Notes: generated from the letters alone by a model not told the origin. A stretch of 64,000 bases of DNA from Fratercula arctica (GCA_947846985.1 CANTUZ010000002.1:128426889-128490888); one strand, 5' to 3'. Positions 37,198 through 52,610 are shown, numbered from the stretch's first letter. Translations and numbers: made by a program.

Positions 37198-40100
37198 GAA
37201 AAGCATGTGTGCTTTTGTATGAGTGAGGGGTAATGGAGATACTTTGTTACCTCTGGACTCAAGGGGTGGCTTCAGGCATTTCTATGTTCACCAACTTTTG
37301 GAACAAAGACTATCCAAACCCTTTATTGTCTGTAATATCCAGATAAAAATGAGGTGTTATCGACTGTATTCTGTATTATCCCTCCTTGCAGAGATGCACA
37401 CTTTCTTATTCTCCTAGCTGTGAAGTATGAGAGAGGGATATCTTCTGTCTAAAGAGAAGATGCTTCTCTACCTGAAACCACGAGAAACAGTTAAAAACTG
37501 GCTGAAAGCAAAATCATTTTGAAATAGAATTGTTAGGAAACCGTTGACCTCCTGAGTAAGGCAGTTTCAGATATTACTGAAGGTGATGAAAAGCAGCACT
37601 CATTTGATAGAATGAACAAGAATTCACGAATTCAATTCCAGGATGTAGGAAAAGAGCATGATCACTTGAAATGTGCACCTATGCCTTTGCCAGGACAACC
37701 CAATATGCATATTTGCTTTCAGTATAGAGGTTAATATCCTTTTAAAAAGCTTGCAACAGGCACATTTTTGATGGCCTAAACTTTTATGTCAGGTACCATA
37801 TGCCATGATGTGTTAATTTCTCCTTTGGCTACTCAGTTTCACTGAATACCTATTTTCAGTTCCATCCAAAAGTGTTCAGGCAGAGTCATTAGGCTGAAGT
37901 TATGATGTCCCTTTGGTTTTACTCTTCTGTTGTTTTGGACAGTTTTCTTTCCCTATTCACATAAAATTCAAGTGTCATCTTTGCATTAAACATAGAATTT
38001 CCAGTGCAACACCTCAGTTTTGAACATAACACGTTTCCTCATGGTGCTATGTAAAGTTACGCTTATGGGAAATGCATGTTACAAAATGAAGAATGTATGT
38101 GAACTCGCTTACCCATGATAAGTAGAAGGCTATTTTACATTAGCCACCTCTTATAAAATTTCTGTCCATACGGAGAGTGGAAATTGTTACCTCTTGTGTA
38201 TTTACATGAGGCATTCTTTCTCTCTCCTCATTTTGCCAGCTCCCTGCAATATTCAATGAGTAAAATAACTCTATTCATGCACCAGATTTCTCTATAGTGG
38301 CTGAAACAATATGCTTATCAAGCTCTTTTGTTGGCTTCTGGAGGAGCTGTTTTCTGGGGCAGGAATCATGAGAGTTTGGGTCTTTCAGCTGTGTTGGAGC
38401 CTTTTTAATTGAATCATTCCTTCTCTCATAGCTTCTTTTACTCCAGACTCTCTGGTGATTTAGTACTCAGAATTGCAGGTTGTGAGGCTGATCTAATAGC
38501 CAGTTGCTGCAGGTCCTGTTCATCTTCATTGCTGGCTGCCCATTCCTGCTGTTCTTTTTCCAGAGCTGGCAGTTGTCTCATACTACAGCTACCCACTTTG
38601 GGAAGATGAAATAGAAGAAAAAGAAGTCTGAAAAGAGGTGAAAAGTATTCACTTGGTTTAGTTTGGTGGGTCACCATGTGGTCTATGAGAAGCATGGCAT
38701 TGGCTCAGGAGAGAAAACGTAGGTGGCTGGGGGTGAGGGAAGGAGATGAGCACAGCTGCCTTTTTCTCCAGCAGCAAGCTGCTAGATGGGTGTTAAGCGA
38801 TCTCCAAATCACTCCATGAGTTCTAACTAATTGCTCAGCCCTGTATATGAGGAGCTTTTATGCTTAAGCTACTTTCATATGAATCTTGGCTTTTAAAGGT
38901 GCAATTCCCCTTAGGTCAGGAGAATGTCCTGGAGCCCAGCCCAGTCCCTTCTGTGAAGGAACAGAAGAGGGAGCTGAATAATTAGGGAGGATGGCCTAAT
39001 GAATTAGGAGGAAATGAACCATATGAAGACACTGAGCATGAAAGTGAGAGTGGATGGGAAATGGAAGCGGATGGGATGACAAAGATTAATGCTACATTGC
39101 CAACGCATTTTTTTTCTCTTCTATTTTTTATTTTTATTACCATCTCAGTCCCTATAGTCAAATGGTTACCTGGGATCTGTACTTTGTTTTTTTGAAGAAA
39201 GGTTCTAGTGCTTGTGGTTGCTGAGATTAAGACTGAAGAGTGAGAAATGCAGGGCAAATACAAGAAAATGTAACTTCTTATCATCTAAAGAAATGTGCAT
39301 GTTTTGCAGTGTCTGACTCATAGTCCTAGTACTTGATCTTGGCAATACTGCTTGGGTATAGATTTGCCAGGGAGTTAAAGGTGTCCTTAGCACTACTATT
39401 AACGCTGGCTGCGGTGCCAAAAACTTCTCCATCAAGATTGCGTTATGCTCCAATTTGATAGGCATTGCATCTCTGCTGACATTTGTACGAGTGGAGAGGT
39501 AAACTGATTATTGTGAAGGATTCCTCTGATCAGATATCTGTCACAAAGAAAGGAATTCTGAATGATAACTTAAGATCCATGTTTCTTTTGGTGCACTAAT
39601 GCAGAAGAGCTGCTCTGTATTGTGGATAGCAGAATTCGTCCTAGAAGCCTAAAGAAGTGGAAGCTGTCTCTTCTGGATACTTGGGACATGGTTCACAGAA
39701 CTCAAAAGTAAGGGTAGTTTCATCTGTAGATGACCTTAGGAGAGAACCTGTGGAAGCGATTATGGATAGGGCAGTTAGGAAGAAAAAAATGTTATGAGGC
39801 AGATTCTGGAATAGTTTTGTAGAGATGGAATAGGGGGCACAAGTGTGAGTAAGGCTATAGTTTCATTTGAAGGAGAAGAAAAAAGAGAGATATGATTACT
39901 GGATTTCTGTGACTGGCTTTACTGGGATTTCTCAGACTGAAATACATGCATGCACTATGCAATGCATGTAAACACTCTGAAGCATTGGAACACACCTGAG
40001 GATCCCAGGTGCGCTGGACAAAGATCCTGCATAAACATGGTAGGTGCTGTATGTTCCTGTTCAGACACATTTTATTAAATGTACATGTCCAGGCCAGTTG

Positions 40101-43100
40101 GGCATGACACCCAATGTGACCTGGGTATTTATCTTCCTGAGCATTCTGAAGAGTCTTGTCCTTCCTGCTTAATCAGGACAAGGCAGAGATGTCCAGGGAA
40201 TGCAAGCTGAGGACAAACCCAAGGTTTGCAGATGTGGAAACTCCTTTGGGTGTGGCATCATGAAACACCACCCATAATTATGCTGAGGACGAACTCTGCA
40301 CAGCACTAACCTTGGAGAGCTGGCAGGCTCCTTTTAAGACACTTTTGCATGATGTAGAGCCCTCAGGGGAAAAAAAGGGTATTTCAGAGCTCCTCCTGAG
40401 TGTGCCCTCATTCACAATAAGGTCAGCGGATAATAATGCCTGTAGTCTGATACAAAGTGTAAGATAGTGAAGCTATTTGGAGACAAAGGCTTAATGAAGA
40501 CTTACCAATGTGGAGCAAAGAAGGGCTATACAAAGAGAAGACTAAATTGCTAGAGCAACAGATTTAATCTAGATTTTTTTTCTTGGGAAGCAGGAATACC
40601 TGAAAGAAAGAGCGGGGAAAAAAAGGAACAAAGGTAAATAAGAAATTCAAGAGAATTTATTTTATTCTGTGTAATAGAAAAAAGATTAGAAGAATGAAGT
40701 TGGCTAAAATTAAGATCCACTTAACATTTACTTAAACACTGAAGAAAAACTTAAGAAGTCAGAAGAGGAAATAAAATATACGGTAGTTAGGGTACTGAAA
40801 TGATGGCCAGTTATCTGGCTACTGTTCACGCTTCTGCTGTCCAGCTGCATTATCACATATTATTCTGTGCTTGTGTTTCCCCTTCCTTTGTCTGTCTTGT
40901 TTATCGGCACAGAGACTGCAAACCCCTCTGGCTCTTACAGTCTTCCCATGGTTTAGGAGTTTTCACAGCGAGGCCCTGAGCTCATTATGGCCTTTCTGCT
41001 TCCTCTTCTTTCTTTGTGCTGCCTCAGTGCCTGGTAGCGCTATGAATCCCATTAATTGGTGCCACACATTAAAAAAAAAAATTGATTTCTTCTCCCTTCT
41101 CCCCTGCTTAGTGTGGTGGTTCAGACCATTGACAAGTCTTGAGGCTGCACTGCAGTCCATGCGAGCATGTTGTGTTCCCACAGGGAACCCTGCTGCAGTT
41201 GGTGAGGCCCTGATTTACAAGAGGAAGGCCTTCACTCATAACCAGGCAGATTTAGTCTAAATTAATAGCAATCAAATCATCAGGAAGCTTTAATTGAGCA
41301 ATCACTGTCAGGGTTGGGAAGTTACTTTGCTGTGTCAGAAACAAACAAAAACATATGCCAGTGATTTGCAAGCATTGTTTTCTAAATAAAAAGCATTAGA
41401 AAATAAGATTAATAATGCTTTGGCTGTTATTAAAAATAGCTCTACAACCCAAAAACCTACCACATCTTCTAAAATTACCCAGGTCTCAGCTTCTAGAAAT
41501 CAAGTGATTCTTATTTGCCTAAGCCATTGTAGTTTTGATGGTAAAGTGTCTGATTGGAAATGATGGACCTAACTACAGTTCTAGTAGGTACAATTCAATT
41601 AACTGTCCTTAAAAATTACTATTGCTACATATTTAAAGTTTTCAGTCATTAGTACAGTCTTTAAATATCTACTTAAGGCTCTAGCTTTCTCGTAAAATAT
41701 ATTCCTTTAGCCCTTTGAAAACCTAAGCTGGAGGACAGCTTGTGGATGTTGCAGGTCATGTCCTGGGTAGGTTAGTGAAGGCATGATGACTAGATCCATG
41801 GTGACAGTTTACACGGAGGATATAGTAAAAGCACAAATGACAGTGTTTTAGAAAGATACCAGTTTTGTCTATGTGTTACCTTGTTTGTGCTAGAAAGTGA
41901 TTTTAATAAGTTGATCCATATGATGTAATTATTAGAACTTGTGGTTTTTGATGACTTATTTTAAAGCCATTTTTCCTGCTATTTTTTCTCTTGGAAAAAT
42001 TTTTTTCTCTTTTCTCGCTGTTTGTTAGCTTATATTTTTGTTACACAGAGACCAATATTAACATTTTTTCTTATTTCATACTTATGCTTTACATAATGTA
42101 AAAGTGGCTTTAATATTGCAATCATATATGTAACTTAGCTAATCTATAACTTATAGAGTGGAAAGTGTATCCTGCTTATGTAAGCTGATATTTATTTAGC
42201 TGTCCCCATTATCTCAGACCTACTTTATTTGTGGGCATGATATGATAAGTGTCAGCCTTAAGCCTGTGCAACCAATGCACTTGTCCTCCCAGAGGCCAAA
42301 CAGAAGCGTCCAACATCCTCTCATTTCAGAGGCTTTTTTTCAGCTTGGTATTGACATAGTTCTCAGTTTTCAACTGGTCTTTAAAGCTAGTGTGAGGGAG
42401 GTTTTTCACATTACTTACTTAGGTGAGGATTCTGTAAGGTCTTGGGCATGCAAGTGACTTTTTGATGGAACAAATAATGACTAATCCATGTGACAAATTA
42501 TGAAGGTAAACTATATACATGCTTTAATTTTTTTTCCCAGTAGCATTACATATGAATCTGCATTTGAATTAATCTCATTTTCAGCCATAAGTGCTGGTAT
42601 TACACTGAGAGGTACAAAAGAAAAAAGATCCAAAAATATGAGTAACAGTAGTTGGGTCACTTAAACTTTACCTTAAGTCTTCATATATCATATTTTATGT
42701 TTGTCCCCAGCATACAAGGTATGCTACCTTAAATTCCTTCATAATGACACATTGATGAGCAGATGTGAGTATGTCTGAGAATGTAAACTTTACAGCCATC
42801 TTTTTTGGAAGATAAGGATTGACAGCAATGTATAATTTAGGGCTGGCTCTGTCCTTTTTTTATTCTTGTTGAAAAACACAGCTCCTTTAAACCTTTAAGT
42901 TTGATAAATTGAAATGTTTTGTTAAAGCAACCTGTAGTGCTTTTGTGATGAGTTGACTTTCAGATGGACTTCTTAATTTGGCTGAATTGCTTGACGGCAA
43001 TTATAGTTTGGAGCTCTCTTAAACTCCTACAGACTCTCTCCGTGGCTTGACTATGCTGAGAACAAATTGATAAATCCTGTGCGGAAAACATAGGTGTTCA

Positions 43101-46100
43101 ATATTAATTACATTAATTCTGTCTTCCCTCATCATGGTTCTTTTTCACATTGACCAGTAGTGATCACAAATACAGGCCATCCATATAAATACTACACAGG
43201 AATGCAAAAGTAGCGTATGTAGTTTGGGTTTCTGTGTTGTTTTTTTTTTTTTATTGTTGTTTTCCAGAGGTAATGTCAAAAAAAGTCCATTGCTGATGGA
43301 TAAAAAGTGAGCGTTAGTATTTGGGTAAGGCTAGATTATTGCTTTAGATTTGAAAAAGAAGCCCATGAGAATAGACTGTTATGCCTGCTGTGGTGTTTCT
43401 TTCTGGAGATGGACTATTAAGTCAAATGGCTCTTCTCAGAACCTTCAGAAGAGTGTTTGGCCAAATTTTTGGACTGGGAATAGGTGGACACATTCACTGG
43501 AAAAATATTCTTGTCTCTTATTTATGTCACATTATCATTTGTGGTCAGCTGTAATTAAACTCCAGATATTTTGAGACTTTTTCCAATTTTGCAAAATTTG
43601 AAGTAATTGGAAGGATTTGAATTTAAGATGTTGCAAGTGGTAGCCCTTATAGTGCTAAAGTGCTTTAATGGGTTTTTCCATGACTACTTATATAATATTT
43701 TTGTCTAATATTTAAGCATATGAAAAATTTACCATAGTATTACACAAAATGGGATCTCACCATTTTTGTAGTCCTTATAATAATAGGTATTGTTATAATA
43801 ATCAAGAAGGCTTTCTCATAGCATCTTTTTGCCCTACATTCAGTGGAACATTGAGTTTATTTCTTCTAGTTTTCTATGATATCGAAAGATTTTGTGAGTC
43901 TGATGTATATCAATAATATTATTTTTATATATATATATATTTGTGGGAAAAGGGAATGTTTTATACGCCTCCCACCAGCTGGATGATTTCTGCATTTGAT
44001 CCAGTACTTGAGCATTATTTTTATATTTTACACAAAAATTGTTCAAATAATGACATTCAAGTTGAAAGTCAAGCTGAACGGGCATTACAGAATGTGTTTT
44101 TAAAGGTCTGTGTGATTACTGCAATATATATAAAAGTGAACCACATTAAGTGTGTATGAGCAATTATAAACCTAACTTTCGAGTGACTGAGGTAGTGGTT
44201 TGTTTTTTTTTATTTTGAGGCATACTTTTGTTTCAACATAGGAAATGAGAATTGAAAAACAAACATGAAATTTATCCAAATCAAAAATGAAGAGGGCAAA
44301 ACCCAGTTATGTGCTGTTATAGTCCAGGGACAGTTATAGCCCCAGCCTGTAAGTGTAGTCTGAAGCATTGGTGCAGCTGTACAGTGCTGAGTTTTTAGAA
44401 ATACACATTTGGCATTGGACCATCTCTTCTGTTAAACATGTGCCTGGCTGTAACTCATCATATCTAATATCCATCATATATTGGTCAACAAAGTTTGCTA
44501 TTTTCCTGTGTAGAGTACAGCAGACACACTGTTCTTTCCCTTCATCAGTCTTCTTTTGCTAAGAGAGTTGTTTTCTGGGACGCTCTTTTCTGGGCATGGT
44601 TATAGGACATCCAGCCTCCAAGGAGGAAGTGTCTTGTCTGAGGTGAGTTCTCCAGTGACTCTTCCTGTGCAGAAGTTGTACAGGAATGTGTTCTACCTCA
44701 TGGTGCCCCAGAGGAAGGGGCACGCTTTGCAATATGCTGAGTCTGGAAGGCATGAGGTTAGGGTGAGAGGCTTCTCTCTGTTCTGATGGTGATTAGATCT
44801 CTCTCTGATCTCTAACATCACCTATGTAAATGCAATTGTGCACTGCTTAAAAGCATTTTTTGGCTCTGTGATTCCAGTAGCCTAACCTGGCAAAAAATCA
44901 TTCAAGTAACAGTTCCACATAAGATGTTGAAACGTAGGGAGTTGATGTTTGTATCTGGAAATAACTTGGTTAATGCTGGACTATCCTGATAGAAGTGTTC
45001 AGATCTTATCTTTGACATTATGTCCTCCAGGATTAAAATAAAATACACTATTTCTTAAATGAACAAAGGTAAATATTAGATACTAGTGCTGCTCTTAATA
45101 CGACTACTGAACTATGCCTGCCATTGCCTATCTTTTCATGCTTTTTAGGGAATATATTGGTGTCTTTTTTTCTGGGTATATTTCAAGATGTGCAAAAGGA
45201 ATGTAATAGGCTATCCTTTCTATATGTAGTTAAATCAATTATCTGCTGAAAAACTCCAGTCTCTCTATATTGTATTTTCATTTGTTGGCTGCAACAAGGA
45301 AAAGGTACTGTATTGTGCTAAAAATTGTCCAGACATATTGCAAGCAAGAACTTCTGCCCACCGAGTTCAGAGTCTTATTTCAAGGCAGCTCAAAGCAAGT
45401 AGATGAGGTAAATAAGTAAATGTGTGGAGGGGATCTTGGAGGAGCAGTAGTATCAGCATGTATTTTTGGATAGTAAGGTTAGTGCCTGCTTTGCAGGTGT
45501 AGGTTTTGCTTTGTAGAAGCAGTCAGTTAGGCAGCTTGTTGTTTGTCTTCAGTAGGCTCTGTATTCTACTGAGTTGAGTCCTCAGCCTTGCCAGGTCTGT
45601 GAGTATTCAAACCTTGACTCTGAAGGGCCTGTTTTTCAGGAGAATCCCAGACGGCAGCCTGGGGATTCTTCCACAAGCCTGGGCCATTTTTAGATGGAAT
45701 CAGAGGCAGTGACTGTACCTTCTCAGGGCTCAGGCAGAGCAATGAACCTGGTAGTGCCAGCAGGAAGCAGTTTGAGAACCCTGGAAGGTGGCTGGAGACA
45801 TGTAGACAGTGGGTAGCTCTGCGCTTAGTGTTGTGTCCTTTCCCTCACAATTTTTTTCTGTCTCATACCTGATTCTTCATGGTTCATGTTGCACTCTAAA
45901 CCTGCAATGTTTAGGTCAAAAGGGACATATGCATGTCTTTTTCCCTGTGTGTGCTGAATCTTCAGTTTGTTTTTAGTTTGACTATGGATGGTATAGTCAT
46001 TCTCAGAAGTTTTATCTGATTTGAGCAGCAGAAATATCTATTTTAATTTGACTTGAAATAAAGAGATTATCCATAAGGGAGAGCATGTTAGAAATCTGTC

Positions 46101-48694
46101 AGAACTTTGAAACTAATATTAAGAAAAAAAGATATCATTAAAGCAGTTTCTCTGTCATCTTGCTTGCTGATGGGGAAAATCATACAAGTAATTTTGGCTG
46201 AATTGATGGCTGATAAAAATGCATATGGAAGCAATCACAGGTGGATTTTTACTTCCAACTGAACTGGAATAATTAATGTGTCCTCCCAGTTGGGGCCGAA
46301 GATAAATTCAGGTACACAGATATCCAACGGAAACAAAATAGTTGTCAGTATCACCTGGTAGCATGTAATAAATGGTAGTACACAAAATGCTGGAAGATCC
46401 CCTAGAGTATAGAAAAAAATTAGTCAATATTGTTTCTTTATTAGTTTACATAGTTATTTAACTACTTATTACAATATTATGAATTCCTGTATTTATAATC
46501 AAATTTTATTGTTATATCCATGGGCAGATGGCTTCTGCATGGCAAAAGATTCCTGTATTCTTGCATTTAAAGACATCATTTTTTTTCATTCTGATTTCAT
46601 TGTGCGTTTTGGTTGGTTTTTTAATGACAAAGTTCAAGTGTATATATAATTAAGCAAAACCTTCATCTATGCCTAAGTGAATGCAGGTTAAAATGACTGC
46701 TAATATAAAAGTGTTACCTATAAAAATCTCCTTGTTTACTGTTATAATTTCCACTTGCAGTTAGATGAGCTGTGTAGAACCAAACTAACGTGACTGTGTG
46801 TTGTCAAGGGTGTTTGAGAGCTATCAGGTATCTACTTGCAGATAGCCTTCAGTGGCTTTTGTGATTATTCTAACAAGATACTGCGCATCTTTTGTTACCG
46901 GTAAAAGGCAAATTAGTGTGACCTTTCCTGTGGGGGGAAAAAAGGATACAAGTAGCTTTAAATCAATCAAGCAACTGCTTATTTGTGAAATAATGGTTTG
47001 TCTTCTTAAAATGCTATATAAAAAGTGCTTGTTAGTCTTATTTGAGGACTTCCAACTGCATTTGCAGTATGTAAATTCTGCACATATAAAAGAACCTTTT
47101 GTATTTTCCTGTGGTGAAAATGAATTTCCAGACTTTTCTATGGCAACAAATTCTGACCTTTCCAGTTCAGAAATCTCTGTTGTATTGGTGTGTATTAAAC
47201 ATTTAGTTCTGTTTAAAAAGCTGATTACATTGGTATGAAGTCTTATGAGACCAAGTCAATCTCTCACAGGTAAATAATAGGAAATTAAGATGCATATCTG
47301 AATAGATATTCATCTATTCAAAGTGTATGAATAAAACTCGTAATTGGACTGAGTATTACCAACAGTTGTTTAGCTGCTGTACTAAAGAAACATCTCCAAA
47401 TGACATGGTTTAAGTAAATTCTAACAATCGGAGAGCATCTGTTAACTTCATAGGAATTTGTTTGGTGATCATTACTTGAGCAAATTTAGGGTTAATTTAT
47501 GACAGGCTGAAGTCAGGATAATTAAATCTGTGTTAGGACTTCCCTGCCCTGGACTCTGGTAACTCGTACTCCCCATTTTGTGTCACTGTAATTGCTGGTT
47601 ATGCATGGAACTTCTGTGTGAATAGTTTAAGAATTCTTGGTCAAGATTAAAAAATTTTGAAAACAAGATTTTTATAATTATTTTAATGCATAGAACTTAT
47701 ACAGAATATTTAATAACTTTGGCTACACACACTGGACAGCAGAACTTTTTAAAACATCATTTAATGATTTATCTTTCTTACAACTTGAGTAAATGTAATG
47801 TTGTAGTAATGCAACTGCTTGTATCCTTTTTCCACAAGAGAAGTAATACTGATTTGCCTTTTACAGGTAATGAATGATCTACAGTGCCATGTTCCAAAAG
47901 CTGTAAGAGCAGTCTGCTAATGGACACCTGATAGCTCTGAGTTTTAATTTTTCTGCCAACTTGGGTTTGACTGTCTGCAGCTTCATCATGTCTATTATCC
48001 TGTGGTTTGTATGTTACTTGTTAGTTGCACAAGCTGGTGAAACCCATGGAAGACATCCAAGTGGTGGTTTCCAGAGGCAAACTTCATATTGTGGCATGAG
48101 CATCAGGCCAAGGTTCCATTGAAAATAAGGCTTTAATGTCTGAATGGGGTTTTGTCATGTAAAAATGATGCTAACTTAAAGAGGTACCCTAATGTTCATA
48201 CTTCCATGATTGCAGTTACGGGATTTCTCAATACTTCCTTTTTTAAGGAAGGTGAACAAACACAAAGTCATTGAGGGTGTGATCCAAGGAATGACGCGCA
48301 TTTAGTTACAAGCCAAGTTAGTCTCATTGTTAGGTCTGAACACTGCATGGGTAGTAGTGTGTGTCTCAGAATGGTGATCCAGAAACCCCACATACTAAGC
48401 AAGAACTCGCCCATAGAGAAATGACTGAAATATTAGCCAGATCTAGAGTGTGAAGCTGGAGTTGAAAGCAGTTGTTGCTGTGCACATAGACACAGCGATC
48501 TGAATACTTCCCTGAGGGATGATGCTAGGAGTGTTTCAGAGATAACAGTTCCCTGTTTTCTCTTCAAGTGTGGCTAGAAGTGAAGCAGGTCTCCACAGTG
48601 TCAAAGTACTGTGTCTATATTTTATCTAAATGCTGCTTAATCCTAGTCACTGTATTGTCAAATTGCGCTCCCTCTTGTGTCACTGCCTGAATTA

Positions 48695-48724
48695 TCTGTC
48701 TGCCTGTCTGTCTATCTATGTATC
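48695..48724. repeat. Short imperfect CTGT/CTAT tetranucleotide repeat
   Basis: About seven units drift from ctgt/ctgc to ctat. No function is seen. Confidence 0.65.
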
Positions 48725-48901
48725 TTACTGTGCAGTAGCATAGGTTTATCAGGCAGCTTAGAAAGTTTCTTTCCCCTGATGCATTATAGCCTTGAATTTA
48801 AGACAGTATCCTGTGTGGTGAGGGATGTCAATTTATATCTTCTCAGGCTAACGGTAGCCTTTTATTGTATCTAGGTTCCAGTGTCCTGAATGAGAACCAG
48901 A

Positions 48902-48928
48902 GCTTTACTATATTGGCTTTACTATATT
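48902..48928. repeat. 13-bp direct repeat
   Basis: The unit gctttactatatt occurs at 48902-48914 and 48916-48928, separated by one base. Confidence 0.8.
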
Positions 48929-51100
48929 TGTGAGAGTTCCAATATTGGGCACACATAAGGCATGGTCAGAGAACACCAACTCCATCAGACCTGTCAAGAA
49001 TTTTTGGTGCCAGTCCATCTAGTCTTCATCAGGTTTTGCAGGATCTGAACGACTTGTTGCTGGGAAAGTTCTGTGATTTCCTTAGAAGTCTCTTGTACGT
49101 TTTTCTTTCCAAAGAAGGCTCTTGTGATCTTCTCTAGCACCTGGGTTACTAATCTTCACAACTGTTTACATCCAAAGGCTGTTACATGGACAGACAATCC
49201 CTTAATAACAGAATCCCTCTTCTGTTCACTTGCACAAGGACTGTGAGATCCTATGTTCAGTGTCCCATTTAGTGTGCAGGGATTAGACTCACATCTCCCA
49301 TCTCCTTGCAGGTGAGTGTCAGCAGGCTGTAGCATAGTTATTCAGGCAGCTACTTTGTAAAAGTAATCTTGCATTCTGGTCATTTCCCCATGATTGACTT
49401 TGATCCTGAAATGTTTGCATAAAATAAGCTTGTTCCTGAAGTATATCAGATCACAAAGGTTCACTTACAGTTTATGTACCTGGAGTATTTTCAAGTCAAG
49501 CTGATGGTATCAATACTACAGAGATTGTGAAGATGCAGCTTTAGTTTTGGGTAACTCAATTTTCCATAACTCTCAGTTTAGATACTGAAATATTTTACTG
49601 GCACATAGTGCTCCTAGTACAATCATGCATAACCCCACAGTCCTTGAAATAATTATTTGAACTCTGGTAATAAAACCTTTAAATTTAATTTTAAATGATT
49701 GAACTGAAAATTAAACAGCTTCACTCTCTTTTGTAATAAGCCTTATACTTAAAAAGAAATCCATTAGTTTTATTATAAGGGGCTTCATTAAAAAAAAAGT
49801 GGATATGTAAATGGACAAAACCATTTATGTTAATATCTGTATGCTAGATATATTATTGCTGATTTGGTTTTCTGTTGTTTTGTTGTCTCCTTTGTTCATG
49901 TGTGAGATCAGCCCCAGAAGTCTTCCTCATGCCTGCTGGTAAATTATCCTGTGGATAAATGAGCATTTGGTGGCTGATAGTGTACCTGCTATGCTGAAAC
50001 CAATGACTAGGCAAAGCTGCATGACCGAGTTCAGTGAAGGAGCAAGGATTTGGAAACTGTGCATCCACAGCTCACCCAAGAGTCCTGAGTGTGCTGTCTT
50101 GCTGTGTGAGTGACTGCCAAACAGTTCCCAGTGGGAAATGTCACTAGTGGTACACAGTGTTAAATGACTCGCAGTAACTTCTTCGGGAAATCGCTGTTTG
50201 GAAGAGCTCTGCTCCTGCTGGTGTTCTGCCTTTGGTGCCACGGTTTGGCATATAATTAGTAGCTTTTAAAATAAAAATGTAAAAAAAAAAACCCCAAAAT
50301 GAAAAAAAAAAAAGAGCTGCTTTTAAACAAAATTTTTTAACATTAACTATTGACATGTATACGTCATATTGTCATCTTTTCTTACGTCCAATACTGCTAT
50401 CCACAGGGGAAGTTGTCTGAGTAAAATATCAGGCCTTCTAATGTGACTACTCACCACCAGTTTTTGTTATACAGCTAGGAAAGTTTTGACAGGCTTTTAA
50501 AAGGATGAAAAATGAAGAAAACGTAGATTGTTCATTTTGAATGTCAATATTTCATGTATATGAAGATCCATTTTGTTACATGTAAATGGTATAAACTTGA
50601 CTAGCTTACTGGGAAGATTCATGGACTACATGCATTTCTAACATCGAAGATACAACACAGCCTGTAATATCAGATTTATGTTAACATAATTTTACAGCAA
50701 ATAATCGTCTTTTACAAACAGAAGGAATAAGTGCTTTTATGTTTTAGGTAGAATTTGGATTGCATATTATGAATACGTTAATGAGTATATGAATTATCAT
50801 TTACCTCAGTTGTCCGGTCATTACAATGATAATGAATGTATTCTCTTGAATATATGCAAAACACTGGAAAATCTCTTTTGCTCTTTTTTGCATTGACACC
50901 CATAAGAGTAACAACAATACTGAATATATTCAGTATTTCCAGCTATGCATGTTTTGCCCCTCTGTGTGTGTATTTTTTCTGCATGAGAGCAGAAATGCTG
51001 TTCCTGTAAGGAATTTAAATTGTTTTATTTAAGTCCTGTTTTTAAATTATCTAATTCAGATTACTTAGAAAACGGTCAGTTAAACATTTCAGAGTTAGCC

Positions 51101-51147
51101 TGATAAGTACTGATAAGTACTAGTGAAATTCAATACTGTGAAATTCA
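51101..51147. repeat. Two adjacent short direct repeats
   Basis: tgataagtac is tandemly duplicated at 51101-51110 and 51111-51120. Directly after, gtgaaattca occurs at 51123-51132 and 51138-51147. Confidence 0.85.
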
Positions 51148-52610
51148 GCAGTGCTGAAACTCTTGGTATTAGAAGATATTCTTTACTTACACTATGAATT
51201 CATTTGGGGTGTGGCTGAGCTCTAAGCTTTTTGGAAGTTGACTTCTCTCTTCCAGTTGCTTGTGCTCTGAGCAACATTTTGGTAGCTGGCCTAAACTATA
51301 AGTTCATGGGAGCAATTGAAGGCAGTGACTCTCTAGCGCAAGCGTATTAGATTCATGCTGTCACTAAGTACTTCGTGGTTACCTACAGAAACATAATCTT
51401 ATTATTCACTTGTATATACTTTATGTGTACAATAGACAGAAGAGTAGTAGCAAGCCATGTGAAATGGGGGAGAGAGGAGCACAGCACCAGGCTATCAGAC
51501 TTGCGGCTCTGAAGAGTTTACTGTAAAAATTGATTTGACAGTTCTTTCTTTGAGGCCGTGCCACTGTTGGCGGAATGAACCCCAGTGCTCACCTTGTAGG
51601 TACCAGGGCACTGAAGCAAGCAGGTGGATCAGGGGATGTTGCTTCTGCACTATAGCCAGGACTGTTCTTTGCTGGTTGTAACGTGGTTTCAGAAAATGGG
51701 TGGGATGGGTGTGCACCTTACTCATGAGTTTAGGTAGGACTAGAGCTTTCACCAGCTTTGCACTAAATCATTGCTTGTTGCCCAACTCCAGATTTAGGTC
51801 CTTCTGTCTTCTGTTGGAAAAAGTAAGAGTAACATGTTGAAATCTGGGATTTTAAGTAGTAAGAAAATGGGACTTTTAATTCCTAGACCAAATTTATCAA
51901 TGTCGTACTTCTGGTGTTGTGCTTTGAGATATTATAGTCTGACTGTAATTGGAAAAAAAAAAACAAACCCAAACAAGTATAAAATCACGTCTTGCATAGT
52001 AATTTTCTTTAAGCACTGACAAATCAATCAGTTTAATCCTCCTAAACTGTGAGAATAGGAACTAGGAAAAAGCATGAGAAGTGATAAATGTGCAACATGT
52101 AATTCGCATAAGTTTTTCTTCTGGTAATATATCAGTAGCATATCTAATGTGTGATCTAATTCAGGAAAAATGTATTTACGTTTTTTAACTTTACTAGGAT
52201 AAGTGATCCAGAGGGGGAAGAAAAACGCACCTGGCAGGTGTGGTTGGCTGCTGCACACATTTTGAAAATGTGTATTGTCCAAGTTTTCCATGGGATACAA
52301 TTGAAAGGACTTCCATCAATCTTGAAAACGTTTACACAGTTAGATTCTAAAAAAGACCTAATGTTGTTTTGGGTAGGCTCCTGTAAGGAAGGAAATGCTT
52401 GCAATTCTTCAGTCGCACAGCAGTGATCTAATTTATCAAACCATTTTAAGCATGCACCTGGCTTTATAATTATTTACTTGTGCATAAAAAATAGCAAAGT
52501 TTAAGTTCTTTACTGAATCAATCCCTTAGTATACCAGTTGTTTTCTTCGTGTATAGCCTTCTCTCTCCGATCACCAATCAAACCCTTAATAACCATTAGT
52601 ATAGTGGTGA

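Larger units (their letters stand above)
30646..52610 (+). other. Intron 1 body, mostly featureless
   Basis: AT-rich intronic DNA. T-rich simple tracts lie near 33617-33640, 33790-33820, 37125-37197 and 43241-43253, an (AT)n run at 43926-43941, and A-rich patches at 50282-50317 and 51950-51965. Open frames at 40871-41260 and 46852-47238 (about 128 codons, the second without an ATG) show no family resemblance. No retained gene or RNA is recognised. Confidence 0.6.

Noticed and set aside
40871..41260. 129-codon open frame in intron 1
   Set aside because: Cys/Phe/Leu-rich with overlapping minus-strand frame; no domain or splice context.
46852..47238. 128-codon open frame in intron 1
   Set aside because: It has no ATG start at its opening and no recognised domain; a chance frame of this length is expected in 64 kb over six frames.
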